Below are positions 24,587-32,799 of a stretch of 64,000 bases of DNA, piece after piece. The position numbers were made by a program, and so were the translations under genes. The DNA comes from an uncultured Myxococcales bacterium. Lineage in GTDB: Bacteria; Myxococcota_A; UBA9042; DTJE01. The notes beneath the pieces are model-generated. The model saw nothing but the letters and a program-made list of their open reading frames with translations. It had not been told where the DNA came from and searched no databases. The stretch is from NCBI GenBank assembly GCA_903857665.1, contig CAIOFV010000119.1:1-64000 (forward strand). The letters run 5' to 3'. Within the stretch, counting starts at the first letter, position 1. Each line of letters starts with the position of its first letter.

Positions 24587-27500
24587 TTCGTGTAGTACGA
24601 CCGGTTGATGATCTCCATCTTCAGCTCGTCCGACAGGTCGTCGAAATACGCGCAGTAGCCCGCGATGCGCACGACCAGGTCCTTGTGCTTGCCCGGGTTC
24701 TGGTACGCGTCCAGCAGCATGTCGCGGCTGACCAGGTTGGGCTGGAGCTGCATCCCGCCCTGGTTGAAGAAGCCGCGGATCAGCCCGGCCAGGTTCCGCA
24801 CGCCGTCTTCGCCCGGGAACATGCCGGTGTCGATGGTCGGGGTCAGCGTGGTGCCGTTGGGGGCGAACCGGGCGAAATCGACCCGCGCGACGGCGTTGAG
24901 GGCGGACGTCAGGTCCACCATCTGCATGCCGTAGTGGGGGCAGAGGCTGTTGGCCAGGGGCTCGCCGCGCTTGCGGCCGGAAGGGAGGGAAGGCGTCTTC
25001 TTGCCGTAGATCCGGTTCACGTTCAGGCCGTAGTACCCGGCGACGTACTTGCCGCCGCGGGTCGCGTGCGGGGCGCCGTGAAGCGCCTGTACGTACAGTT
25101 CCAGCACCCGGGGCACCCACAGGTGCGCGCCGGTCGCGGCGTCGTTCCCGAACTTGGGAACGGCCAGCAGGCCCTTGTGCAGCTCGCGGTAGCGATCGCC
25201 CTCGAAGTCGGCCTCCATCGCCTCGATCACCTGGGCCAGCGTGTAGCGGCGCTGCCGGAACACCAGTTCGTCGATCGCGGCCAGCGAGTCCGCGACGTCG
25301 GTCACGCCCACCGCCTGGATGCCGCTGCTGTTGATGGAGGTTCCCCCCTCGTAGGCATCCTTTCCGCTGGCCATGCAGCCCCGGTACAGCGACGAGGCCA
25401 GCGGCGTGGTCAGCGTCTGCGACAGCGTGGTTTCGATGCGCTGCTGGTCGGCCAGAACGTCCCGGACCACCTCCTGGAGGCGCTCGCCGAAGCGGTCCAT
25501 CAACTGGTCCATCGTGGTCGGGAGGTCGTGCGGCCACAGCCGGGCGCGGATCGCGGCGGGCAGGTGCTGGTCCAGCGTCCCCAGATCGCCGTTCTTCCAC
25601 AGGTGCCGCGTATCCCCGTCGAGGGCCTGCAAGAAGGGCAGGACGACGTTGATGTTGGCGCTGTCGGTATTGGCGAAGTGGTCGTCGGACGCGACCGGCT
25701 CCACGCAGCCGACGATGGAGTAGTTCCGGGCGTCCTCGAGCGTCGTGTCGTACTCACGGCGCAGGGCGGCAATGTAGGGCTCGTCGTTGTACAGCGCGGG
25801 CATCGGCGAGCCGTTCAGGAAGATTTCGGCGATCCGCTCGACGTACTCGGCCGGGCTGCCGCGGTGGATGCGCGCGGTCATGTTCACGCCGATGGGCCGC
25901 AGTTCGCAGGCGTCGAGGATCATGTAGGTGACGTCGTTGGTGCAGTCGTGGCCGTCCCGGTCCACGCCGCCCACGGTGACGGTTTCGACCGGCGACAGGC
26001 TTTCGAACAGCTTGCCCAGTTGGAACAGGTGATCGCCGTCGTTCAGGAAGATGAATTCGTCCATCTTGAGGATGAAGCAGGCCACCAGTTCCCGGGCGGC
26101 CTCGCGGTCGATCCGGCCGGCTTCGACATCGGCCTTGTAGAACGGGTACAGGATCTGGTCCAGCCGGCCCAGCGAGATGGCGTTTTCGAACGACTCGGTG
26201 CACAGCGCGATTTCCAGGAACAGGATCGACTGCAGCGCCTCGTGGAAGGTGCCGGCCGGGTTCCTGGGAACGCGTTCGCAGACCACCGCCATCCGCTCGA
26301 TCTCGGCGCGTCGATCGGGGTCCGGTTCCGCGCGTGCCATGTCGCGCAGGCGCGCCACGTACCGGTCGGCGAACTCCTCCAGGCCCTTCAGGGCCAGCAG
26401 CACGCCGTCGTAGAAGCCGGTGCCCGGATGCAGCGCGCGCTGCTCTTCCGCCTCGCGGGCGATTCCCGTCGTGCCCAGCCGGATGAAACGCTCGCAGTTG
26501 ACGATGTAGTGCGCGATCCCCGCCGTGTTGTTGTTGAAGCCGGTGCGCTTTTCGAGGGTGCGCATCATGAAGCCGCCCAGGTCCCGGAGCCTGGGGAACG
26601 CCTGCGCGAAGAGGCCCCGGGAGGCCCAGTAGGGCGCCACCCGGGTATAGAAGCGGATCTTGTCCTGCAGCGTGCATTTGAACTTGACCGGCGTCTGGCG
26701 GTCGATGTTCCACAGGGTCAGCACCATCATCGCGCCGAAGTACTCGACCCAGACGTTCCCGCCGACGCGCCTGGCGGTGAAGTTGCCGACCAGCAGCTCG
26801 TGGGGATGCACCGCGATCGTCTTGCGGTTGAGCAGGTAGCGCAGCAGGCCGGCCCGCCGGACGGCGAGGGGTTCCGCGGATTCATGCTGCTTGCAGTAGG
26901 TCGTCTTCAGTTCGGCGGACTCGATGCACACCGCGTAGCCGGCGTCGCGGATGTCCCGGTGCAGGTCCTGCACCCGCTGCGTGAAGGCCGCGGGCCGCCT
27001 CGCCACGTCGGTGGCGGTGGTGTGTGCCTGGATCCCCAGCGACGCGAAGGCATCCGCCGCGACCTGGAGGGCCTGCAGGCTTGCCTCCATGCTGATGCCC
27101 AGCGGCTGCTGGGGCAGGTGCAAAGTTCGGGCCTTGTTTTCGTGCAGGTTGAAGTAGCGCATCAACTCGATTTCGGAGTGGCCGATGGACGTCAGCAGCG
27201 CGGCGGTCGCCTGGAGGTTCGCCGGCGTGTCGTTCTGCCCGGGGACCACGCACATCCGCACCCGGACGTTGGCGCCGGTGCGGACCAGGCGCCGGAGGTT
27301 GTCCTCGATCCGGCGTCCGTCGCGGCCCGTGAGTTCCCGGTGCAGGGCCGGGTTGCCGACGGCCTTCAGGTCGAACAGGAACAGGTCCACCCGGGACCGG
27401 ACGGCCTCGAAGACCCGCCAGGGGACATCCCCCGCGGTCTCGACGGCCACGTGAAGCCCGTCGTCCCTGGCGCCCCCGAGCAGCGCGTCCAGCCCCGCGA

Positions 27501-27813
27501 GGTTCTGCGCCAGCGGTTCGCCCCCGCTCAGCGTGAGGCCGCCGTGCGTGCCCTCGTAGTACTCCCGGTCTCTGGCCACGACGCCCAGGATGTCGGAAAC
27601 GGTCCGGCCATGCTGTTGGGACGAGGCCGGGACGGTGGCCTGCGCTTCCGGGTTGTGGCACCACTTGCACTTCAGGGGGCAGCCCCGGAAGAACACGGTG
27701 GTGCGGATCCCCGGTCCGTCGTGGACGCAGGTGCGCTGGACGTTCAGGACCGAAAGCCTCGCCTTCGCGGGGTCCGATTCGGGTTCGGCAAGCAGCGGGT
27801 TGTGGAGGTTCAT
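24583..27813 (-). CDS. Fused glycyl radical activase (radical SAM) - glycyl radical enzyme
   Basis: A single 1076-residue frame joining two proteins that are normally separate. Residues about 20-265 are a glycyl radical enzyme-activating enzyme: CX3CX2C at Cys45, Cys49, Cys52 (GCPLKCKWCHNP), LSGGEPLAQ, and a late GISMEASLQAL helix. It lacks the extra ferredoxin-type cluster insert of many non-PFL activases. From about residue 272 a full glycyl radical enzyme follows, beginning with its usual N-terminus (QRVQDLHRDIRDAGYA, then HELLVGNF). It has the active-site GCVEP loop with Cys703 and Glu705, and the radical site RIAGYCAYF with Gly1052, 24 residues from the end. GCVE, not the PFL double Cys, places it with the dehydratase/lyase-type enzymes; the substrate is unknown. 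ATG at 27813 has GGAG upstream. No stop or internal start separates the halves. Confidence 0.9.
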   Translation of the reverse strand: MNLHNPLLAEPESDPAKARLSVLNVQRTCVHDGPGIRTTVFFRGCPLKCKWCHNPEAQATVPASSQQHGRTVSDILGVVARDREYYEGTHGGLTLSGGEPLAQNLAGLDALLGGARDDGLHVAVETAGDVPWRVFEAVRSRVDLFLFDLKAVGNPALHRELTGRDGRRIEDNLRRLVRTGANVRVRMCVVPGQNDTPANLQATAALLTSIGHSEIELMRYFNLHENKARTLHLPQQPLGISMEASLQALQVAADAFASLGIQAHTTATDVARRPAAFTQRVQDLHRDIRDAGYAVCIESAELKTTYCKQHESAEPLAVRRAGLLRYLLNRKTIAVHPHELLVGNFTARRVGGNVWVEYFGAMMVLTLWNIDRQTPVKFKCTLQDKIRFYTRVAPYWASRGLFAQAFPRLRDLGGFMMRTLEKRTGFNNNTAGIAHYIVNCERFIRLGTTGIAREAEEQRALHPGTGFYDGVLLALKGLEEFADRYVARLRDMARAEPDPDRRAEIERMAVVCERVPRNPAGTFHEALQSILFLEIALCTESFENAISLGRLDQILYPFYKADVEAGRIDREAARELVACFILKMDEFIFLNDGDHLFQLGKLFESLSPVETVTVGGVDRDGHDCTNDVTYMILDACELRPIGVNMTARIHRGSPAEYVERIAEIFLNGSPMPALYNDEPYIAALRREYDTTLEDARNYSIVGCVEPVASDDHFANTDSANINVVLPFLQALDGDTRHLWKNGDLGTLDQHLPAAIRARLWPHDLPTTMDQLMDRFGERLQEVVRDVLADQQRIETTLSQTLTTPLASSLYRGCMASGKDAYEGGTSINSSGIQAVGVTDVADSLAAIDELVFRQRRYTLAQVIEAMEADFEGDRYRELHKGLLAVPKFGNDAATGAHLWVPRVLELYVQALHGAPHATRGGKYVAGYYGLNVNRIYGKKTPSLPSGRKRGEPLANSLCPHYGMQMVDLTSALNAVARVDFARFAPNGTTLTPTIDTGMFPGEDGVRNLAGLIRGFFNQGGMQLQPNLVSRDMLLDAYQNPGKHKDLVVRIAGYCAYFDDLSDELKMEIINRSYYTN

Positions 27814-27840
27814 CCTGGACTCCAACCATCTGTCATCTTT

Positions 27841-27869
27841 ATGGTAAACGAAACGGACGGACTAGTCAA
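27841..27869 (-). promoter_or_regulatory. Sigma70-type promoter of the activase-GRE fusion gene
   Basis: On the minus strand TTGACT (27869-27864), a 17-base spacer and TACCAT (27846-27841). The predicted start is near 27834, giving a leader of about 20 bases with GGAG. Confidence 0.55.
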
Positions 27870-27881
27870 TCCCGAATTGAC
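27865..27881. promoter_or_regulatory. Palindrome overlapping the -35 of the fusion gene, candidate operator
   Basis: GTCAAT-CCCGA-ATTGAC is a perfect 6-bp arm dyad in a locally AT-rich stretch. It overlaps the -35 of the activase-GRE promoter, so a bound regulator would block or modulate that promoter. The sequence differs from the FNR consensus (TTGAT-N4-ATCAA). The regulator is unknown. Confidence 0.4.
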
Positions 27882-28065
27882 GCGGCGCGTAAAGTCCTTG
27901 GGCTGCGTGGAGTTGCGAAGAAGCCGCGGGCGGTTGATACAAAACACGGAGGAAAATAGTCCAAGTGATTGACGCCGGTCTCGGTGCGCCTTAGTTCTGA
28001 AGAAGGTGTCGCGGTCCCTGGGGACGTGCGACCCATCATGTCCCCGCTTCCGATTGGAGGTCCCC

Positions 28066-29154
28066 GTGCGTTGCGTACGCATTTCGAACCCCGTTTCGAC
28101 ATTGTTCCTCCTTGCGCTGGGCGCGTGCGCGACGTCCGGCAGCCCGGCCGACGTGCAGGGGCTGGCCGACGTCCCGGCCGATTCGTCCGCAGTCGATGTT
28201 CCCGCAGAGGACGCACCCGCAATCGATGTTCCCGCCGGGGACATACCCGCGGGTGATGTCGATGCGGTGGTCGCCGACCTGGCGTCCGAGGTGCCCCTCC
28301 AGGTCGGAGGGACGCTTGCGGGCACGGTCGCGACCGACCTTCGCCTGTCCGGCGCCGTCACCCTCGCGGGCGCGGTGGCCGTGGACCCCGGTGCCACCCT
28401 CACGCTGGAGGCGGGCACCACCGTGACCGCAGGCACGGGCGCGTCGCTGGCGGTCGCGGGCGTCCTGGTAGTCGAGGGCGGCAGTGGGACCCCTGTGTCG
28501 TTCGCACCCGCTGCCGGCGGGTCCTGGCAAGGCCTCAGCGTCGAGGCGGGAGGCACGCTGACGGCGTCGAACCTGGCGATATCGGGCTTCACGGCCCCCT
28601 TCACGGCGAAGGCGGGCGCGGCGTGGACGATCGACGGCTTCCAGGCGCAGGGTACGGGCGGCCTCCTGCTGGACCTGCGCTCGTCCGGCCACCTGACCCA
28701 CGCGGCGCTGCACGGGGCTGGCGCCGGCCAGACCACCGATTCGGTCGCGATCCTGGACGCCTCGCCGGTCCTGTCTTACGTGCTGGCCGACGGCGCGAAC
28801 CGGGGAAACGACTTCTTCCGGGTGGACGGCGACACGTCGGCCCCGGTCTTCGACCACGTGGACGTTTCCACCGCCCACTGCGGCTTCCATTTCAACGGCG
28901 GCACGGGGATCCGCGTCACGTCCACGGTGGCCCACGACCTGGCCTACGGCATCATGGTGCTGCAGGCCCAGGATCTGCAGGTGAGCGGGTCTGATTTCAC
29001 GATGGATGATGTGGTCGTCGGCATCTGCGGCGGCGGGACGGTCGCCCTGAGCGACGTGTACGCGGACAAGGTGCTGTTCGACGCTTCCTGTGCCGACCAG
29101 TCATCGACGACGCCGGCCGCCGCGCCTCACGCGGGCGTGGGCGTGGGGAACTAG
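28066..29154 (+). CDS. Lipoprotein with parallel beta-helix-like domain
   Basis: A 362-residue lipoprotein starting at GTG, 5 bases after GGAGG; lipobox-like LALGAC. A stalk of repeated DVPA/DIPAGD units covers residues about 25-70. The remainder is a series of short strands and turns (GTLAGTVATDLRLSGAVTLAG, GATLTLEAGTTVTAGTG, GTLTASNLAISG) typical of right-handed beta-helices such as pectate-lyase-like and adhesin folds. No catalytic signature is recognised. It is divergent from the activase-GRE gene and about 80 bases upstream of another small lipoprotein gene. Confidence 0.7.
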   Translation: MRCVRISNPVSTLFLLALGACATSGSPADVQGLADVPADSSAVDVPAEDAPAIDVPAGDIPAGDVDAVVADLASEVPLQVGGTLAGTVATDLRLSGAVTLAGAVAVDPGATLTLEAGTTVTAGTGASLAVAGVLVVEGGSGTPVSFAPAAGGSWQGLSVEAGGTLTASNLAISGFTAPFTAKAGAAWTIDGFQAQGTGGLLLDLRSSGHLTHAALHGAGAGQTTDSVAILDASPVLSYVLADGANRGNDFFRVDGDTSAPVFDHVDVSTAHCGFHFNGGTGIRVTSTVAHDLAYGIMVLQAQDLQVSGSDFTMDDVVVGICGGGTVALSDVYADKVLFDASCADQSSTTPAAAPHAGVGVGN

Positions 29155-29231
29155 CGACCGGATCGGCGCGGGTCGGGGGGGATGGGCGAGGGCCTGTGCC
29201 AGGAACAGGGGCTTGTAAACGGGGAGTCGAA

Positions 29232-29948
29232 ATGCGGACGTTGACCCTGGTCGCGGGGGTTCTGGTGCTTGGCGCCTGCGGCGGTTCGTCGTCCGTCGGC
29301 ATCCCGGACTCGATGGGCCCGGAGGACGTCGCGGATGCGGTGGGCCCGGATGGCATCGCGGGCACCGACGACGGCGGCGCGGTGTGCGGGACCTGCGTGG
29401 TGCACGGGCGCTGGAAGATCGACAACCTGTCGCCCTGCTTCAACACCTCCGTGCCGGGGAGCGATGGCAGCGTGGAAGTTCTGGGCGTCGTATCGACGAT
29501 CCTCGAGGGAACGATGGTGTCCTGCCCGGCGGACCTGTCCAAGGCGCCCGCGGCCGCCTGGTCGATCGACGCCCTCACGACCGACTGCCCGGGGCACTAC
29601 CGGCTGTGCGTCACGCTCAAGGCGGGCGACGCCTCGAATCCCGCGCCTGCCGACTGCACGGTGGCGCAGTCCTGCGCCGAGGGCGACTACGCGGCCGGTG
29701 GCCAGCAGCAGGCATGGGCTGCATTGCCGGGCTGGATCGCCGTCGGGGCGCCGGCGATCGCCTGCGCCAACACCATGTACCTGGGCGGCGGGTACTCGGA
29801 ACTGAGCGTTGGCGGCACTGCCACCGGCTGCGGCAGCGTCTCCCGGGCGTTCGCGCGCATCCCCTATTGCCCGGTCTCCTGCAACCTGGCCCCCGCGGGT
29901 CCCGGCTGTGCCGCCTGTTCCTCCGGCGTGGGGGACGGGAGCTTCTGA
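29232..29948 (+). CDS. Small Cys-rich lipoprotein, unknown function
   Basis: A 238-residue lipoprotein (lipobox VLGAC) with a short acidic spacer and about 16 cysteines in the mature region, beginning CGTCVVHGRWKIDNLSPC and ending CNLAPAGPGCAACSSG. The GRWKIDNLSPC start suggests a small beta domain, but I do not recognise the family. GGGGAG at 29221 sets the ATG; the longer open frame adds nothing conserved. Same strand as the beta-helix lipoprotein 77 bases upstream, so possibly one transcript. Confidence 0.65.
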   Translation: MRTLTLVAGVLVLGACGGSSSVGIPDSMGPEDVADAVGPDGIAGTDDGGAVCGTCVVHGRWKIDNLSPCFNTSVPGSDGSVEVLGVVSTILEGTMVSCPADLSKAPAAAWSIDALTTDCPGHYRLCVTLKAGDASNPAPADCTVAQSCAEGDYAAGGQQQAWAALPGWIAVGAPAIACANTMYLGGGYSELSVGGTATGCGSVSRAFARIPYCPVSCNLAPAGPGCAACSSGVGDGSF

Positions 29949-29999
29949 GGCGGTCCCCGGGCATCGGGGGCGAGGTCGCGACGCGGGTCGGGCCGCGGT

Positions 30000-31733
30000 C
30001 TACGGGCAGGTGACCTTCACCGAGTAGTGGCCGGATGTGTACGGGTTGCTGTCCTCGACCACGATGAAGTAGGACGCGCCGGCGGCCATCGGGGTGCCCA
30101 GGCCGGGATCGAAGCAGCACGCCCTGGCCGCGCACACCGAGGGGTTGCAGATCCCCGACAGGACGTAGGCGTGGAACTGATCGGTGGACACATCGTCGTG
30201 CGTCACCTGGACCTGGAGGGTGCCGGTCTTCGGGGCCACCAACTTGAACACCGAGCTGTACAGGTTGTTGAAGTTGTCCCCGCAGCCGGAACCCGACACC
30301 TTGCGCAGGGTGTTGAGGTTTCCCGCCAGCGTCGCCCCGCACTGGAGCGTTGCCACCACCGCGCCGCTGCACGAGTCCGACGGGCAGGGCGACACCCCGA
30401 CGCAGTTCGGGTCCAGGCAGTCGGTCAGCCCGTCGTGGTCGTCATCGACACCGTTGCCGCAGGAGGTTTCGGTGGTCGGGCAGGCGCCGCAGTCGGCCGG
30501 GCACGAGGCGCAGTCCTCGCCCGCCGCGTAGCAGGCGCCGTCGCCGCACTCGGCGCAGGTCGGGGCGCCGGGCACGCAGGCCCCCCCCGAGCAATGGTCG
30601 CCGGTGGTGCAGGCGTGGCCGTCGTCGCAGGCCGCGGTGTTCGCGGTGGGCACGCAGGTGTGGGCGACCGAACAGGCCCGGTCCATGCAGGGGTTGCCCG
30701 GGTCGGGGCAGTCCGCCGCCACGTGGCACTGGCAGGTGTCGGGCCCGGGGACGCATGCGCCGTCGCTGCACGTGTCCGGCGTGGTGCACGGGTCGCCGTC
30801 GTCGCAGGCGCCCGCCACCGGCGCGTGGGTGCAGGTGTGGGTGGACAGGTCGCAGGCGTCCTGCGTGCACGGGCTGGCGTCGGCGCAGTCCGCGTCCTTG
30901 CGGCACTGGCAGGCCAGTGTGCCCTGGCACGTCCCGGCCCGGCAGGTGTCGTTCGCCGTGCACGCATCGCCGTCGTCGCAGGCGGCCGTGTTGGCGGTAT
31001 TGCTGCACGTGCCCGATGCGCAGGCGTCGTCGGTGCAGGGATTGTCGTCGTTGCAGTCGGCGGCCGTGTGGCACTGGCACGTGAAGGTCCCGCCCTGGCA
31101 GGCGCCCGCCTGGCACGTTTCGCCCAGGGTGCATGCGTCGCCGTCGTTGCAGGCGTGGCCGTCCAGGCGATGGGAGTCGAGGTGGCAGTGGTTCGTGGCC
31201 GTGTCGCAGACGTTCGGCTCGCACGCGACGTTGTACGCCGGGTTGCAGTGGTTGTCGGCGGTGCACCAGCAGGACGTGTCGCCGGGGGCGCAGGCGCCGA
31301 TGGTCACGTCGAAGCCGGCATCGACGGGACCGGGATCGGACGGGCCTGGATCGGACGGCCCGGGGTCGATCCCGCCCGGGTCCTGCGCGCCCGGATCCGA
31401 AGCACCCGGGTCCTGCGGGCCGTCGTCACCCGGGCCGGGATCCGGGGACCCGGTTTCGCTGCCGGGATCGAGCGGTTCGCCCGGGTCCGGGGCGGCGTCC
31501 GTGGAAACGTCCGGCAGCGCGTCGCTGGCGCCCGGGTCGCCCGGGCCCGGGTCGATGCTCCCCGGATCGACGAGGTCGTGGCGGGCGTCCGGGAGGCCTG
31601 GGTCTGTTTGCGTGTCACCCACGGCATCGTGGAGGAACACCACGTCGAGCGGGCCCGTTCCGGAGTCCGCGTTCCCCGTCCCTGCGCCGCAGGCGCACGC
31701 CAGCATCAGTCCGCCGATCCAGGCCCTTCGCAT
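30000..31733 (-). CDS. Cys-rich repeat lipoprotein with acidic DPG stalk
   Basis: A 577-residue lipoprotein (lipobox LACAC). Residues 20-140 are a DPGxxDPG stalk. Residues about 140-430 hold some seven repeats of the pattern CDDGDACTxxDTCxxGxCxG with linking CQCxxxADC units, a Dickkopf/EGF-like cysteine arrangement with Asp-rich, probably calcium-binding, loops. The C-terminal 150 residues have a separate fold: DDDHDGLTDCLDPNC, then a pre-peptidase-like beta domain (GTLQVQVTHDDVSTDQFHAY, GASYFIVVEDSNPYTSGHY). A surface stalk or calcium-dependent binding protein is likely. The ribosome binding site is weak. Divergent from the DODA-family gene. Confidence 0.75.
   Translation of the reverse strand: MRRAWIGGLMLACACGAGTGNADSGTGPLDVVFLHDAVGDTQTDPGLPDARHDLVDPGSIDPGPGDPGASDALPDVSTDAAPDPGEPLDPGSETGSPDPGPGDDGPQDPGASDPGAQDPGGIDPGPSDPGPSDPGPVDAGFDVTIGACAPGDTSCWCTADNHCNPAYNVACEPNVCDTATNHCHLDSHRLDGHACNDGDACTLGETCQAGACQGGTFTCQCHTAADCNDDNPCTDDACASGTCSNTANTAACDDGDACTANDTCRAGTCQGTLACQCRKDADCADASPCTQDACDLSTHTCTHAPVAGACDDGDPCTTPDTCSDGACVPGPDTCQCHVAADCPDPGNPCMDRACSVAHTCVPTANTAACDDGHACTTGDHCSGGACVPGAPTCAECGDGACYAAGEDCASCPADCGACPTTETSCGNGVDDDHDGLTDCLDPNCVGVSPCPSDSCSGAVVATLQCGATLAGNLNTLRKVSGSGCGDNFNNLYSSVFKLVAPKTGTLQVQVTHDDVSTDQFHAYVLSGICNPSVCAARACCFDPGLGTPMAAGASYFIVVEDSNPYTSGHYSVKVTCP
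31320..31590 (-). repeat. DPG-type coding microrepeat
   Basis: Repeated 9-base units related to CCGGGATCG/CCCGGGTCC on the plus strand encode the (DPGxS)n stalk of the lipoprotein at 30000-31733. Same style as the repeats at 18150-18260 and 23349-23420. Confidence 0.6.
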
Positions 31734-31801
31734 GTCGCCCTGCCCGAGGATTGGCGGAAGGATAGCAGATCCGTTCGTTTCGGAAACTCGTCGGTTTCGA
31801 G

Positions 31802-31830
31802 TTGCGCGCCATCCCGCACGTACCCATAGT
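31802..31830 (+). promoter_or_regulatory. Sigma70-type promoter of the DODA-family gene
   Basis: TTGCGC at 31802-31807, a 17-base spacer, CATAGT at 31825-31830. The predicted start is near 31837, 21 bases before the GTG at 31858. Confidence 0.45.
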
Positions 31831-31857
31831 CGGGAGCGACCTCGCATTCGAGGAAGC

Positions 31858-32763
31858 GTGACACGACGGGAAGCACTCGGGGCGCTCGCGGCGATTCCAT
31901 TCCTGGCAGCCGCCTCGTGCTCGCGACGGGAGGTGGGGGGCATGACGATGCAGGCCGGGACCGCCGGGACTCTTGCGACCGCGCGCATGCCGGTCGTCTT
32001 CGCGGCGCACGGCGCGCCGATCCTGCTGGACGACGCCGCGTGGATGGCGGAACTGGCCACCTGGGCGTCCGCCCTGCCGCGGCCGAAGGCCATCCTGATG
32101 GTGTCGGCGCACTGGGAGCAGCGGCCGACCACGCTGGGCGCCACGCGCCCCGTGCCGCTCGTATACGACTTCTACGGGTTCCCCGAGAAGTACTACCGGA
32201 CGCTCTACGCCGCGCCGGGTGCGCCCGACCTGGCGTCGCGGGTCCGCGGGCTGCTGCGCCAGCGTGGCATCGCGGTCGCCGACGACCCGGAGCGCGGGCT
32301 GGACCACGGGGCCTACATCCCGCTGCTGGCCATGTACCCCGCTGCCGACATCCCCGTGCTGCAGGTATCGATGCCGGCCCTCGATGCACGGGAGCTCTTC
32401 GCCTTGGGCCAGGCGCTCGCGCCGCTGCGCGACGAGGGGGTGCTGGTGTTCGGCAGCGGCTTCCTGACCCACAACATGCAGTACGCGTTCCGTCCCGGGA
32501 TCCCCCAGTGGGCCCGGGATTTCGACGCCTGGGTGGCGGATGCGCTGACGCGCTTCGACGTCGATGCGCTGATGGGCTTCCAGGAGCGTGCGCCCGCGGC
32601 CCGGACGGCCCTGCCGACGTGGGAGCACTATGCGCCGTTGCTGGTGGCGGCGGGGGCGGTCGGCGATCCGCGGCCGGCGACGACCTTCCCGATCACCGGA
32701 TGGTGGATGGACGGGGCGTTCACGAAGCGATCGGTCCAGTTCGGCTCCGGCGGGCCGGGTTGA
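31858..32763 (+). CDS. DODA-type extradiol dioxygenase family (LigB/YgiD) lipoprotein
   Basis: A 301-residue protein. The C-terminal 260 residues match the class III ring-opening dioxygenase subunit B family, close to 4,5-DOPA dioxygenase YgiD: VVFAAHGAP, MVSAHWEQ, VYDFYGFP, LDHGAYIPL and VFGSGFLTHNM, which supply the His metal ligands. Unusually it starts with TRREALGALAAIPFLAAASC, a twin-arginine signal with a lipobox, so it would be exported folded by Tat and lipidated. Cytoplasmic relatives lack this. The GTG start has GAGGAAG upstream. It sits 36 bases before pirin on the same strand, so the two probably form an operon. The substrate may be a catecholic compound. Confidence 0.85.
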   Translation: MTRREALGALAAIPFLAAASCSRREVGGMTMQAGTAGTLATARMPVVFAAHGAPILLDDAAWMAELATWASALPRPKAILMVSAHWEQRPTTLGATRPVPLVYDFYGFPEKYYRTLYAAPGAPDLASRVRGLLRQRGIAVADDPERGLDHGAYIPLLAMYPAADIPVLQVSMPALDARELFALGQALAPLRDEGVLVFGSGFLTHNMQYAFRPGIPQWARDFDAWVADALTRFDVDALMGFQERAPAARTALPTWEHYAPLLVAAGAVGDPRPATTFPITGWWMDGAFTKRSVQFGSGGPG

Positions 32764-32799
32764 CGCGGGCGCCGCCGGGCGCCCTTGGAGGAGCACGCC

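Noticed and set aside
27865-27881. FNR box upstream of the glycyl radical gene
   Set aside because: The dyad is GTCAAT-N5-ATTGAC, whereas FNR sites are TTGAT-N4-ATCAA; kept only as an unassigned operator.
23866-27972. Plus-strand frame of 1368 codons opposite the activase-GRE fusion
   Set aside because: Shadow frame with low-complexity His/Gln/Val/Arg composition; the minus strand holds all catalytic motifs.
18150-31600. Short spaced repeats in lipoprotein genes considered as CRISPR arrays
   Set aside because: Units are 9 bases and in frame, encode DPG/DTS stalks, and there are no unique spacers or cas genes.
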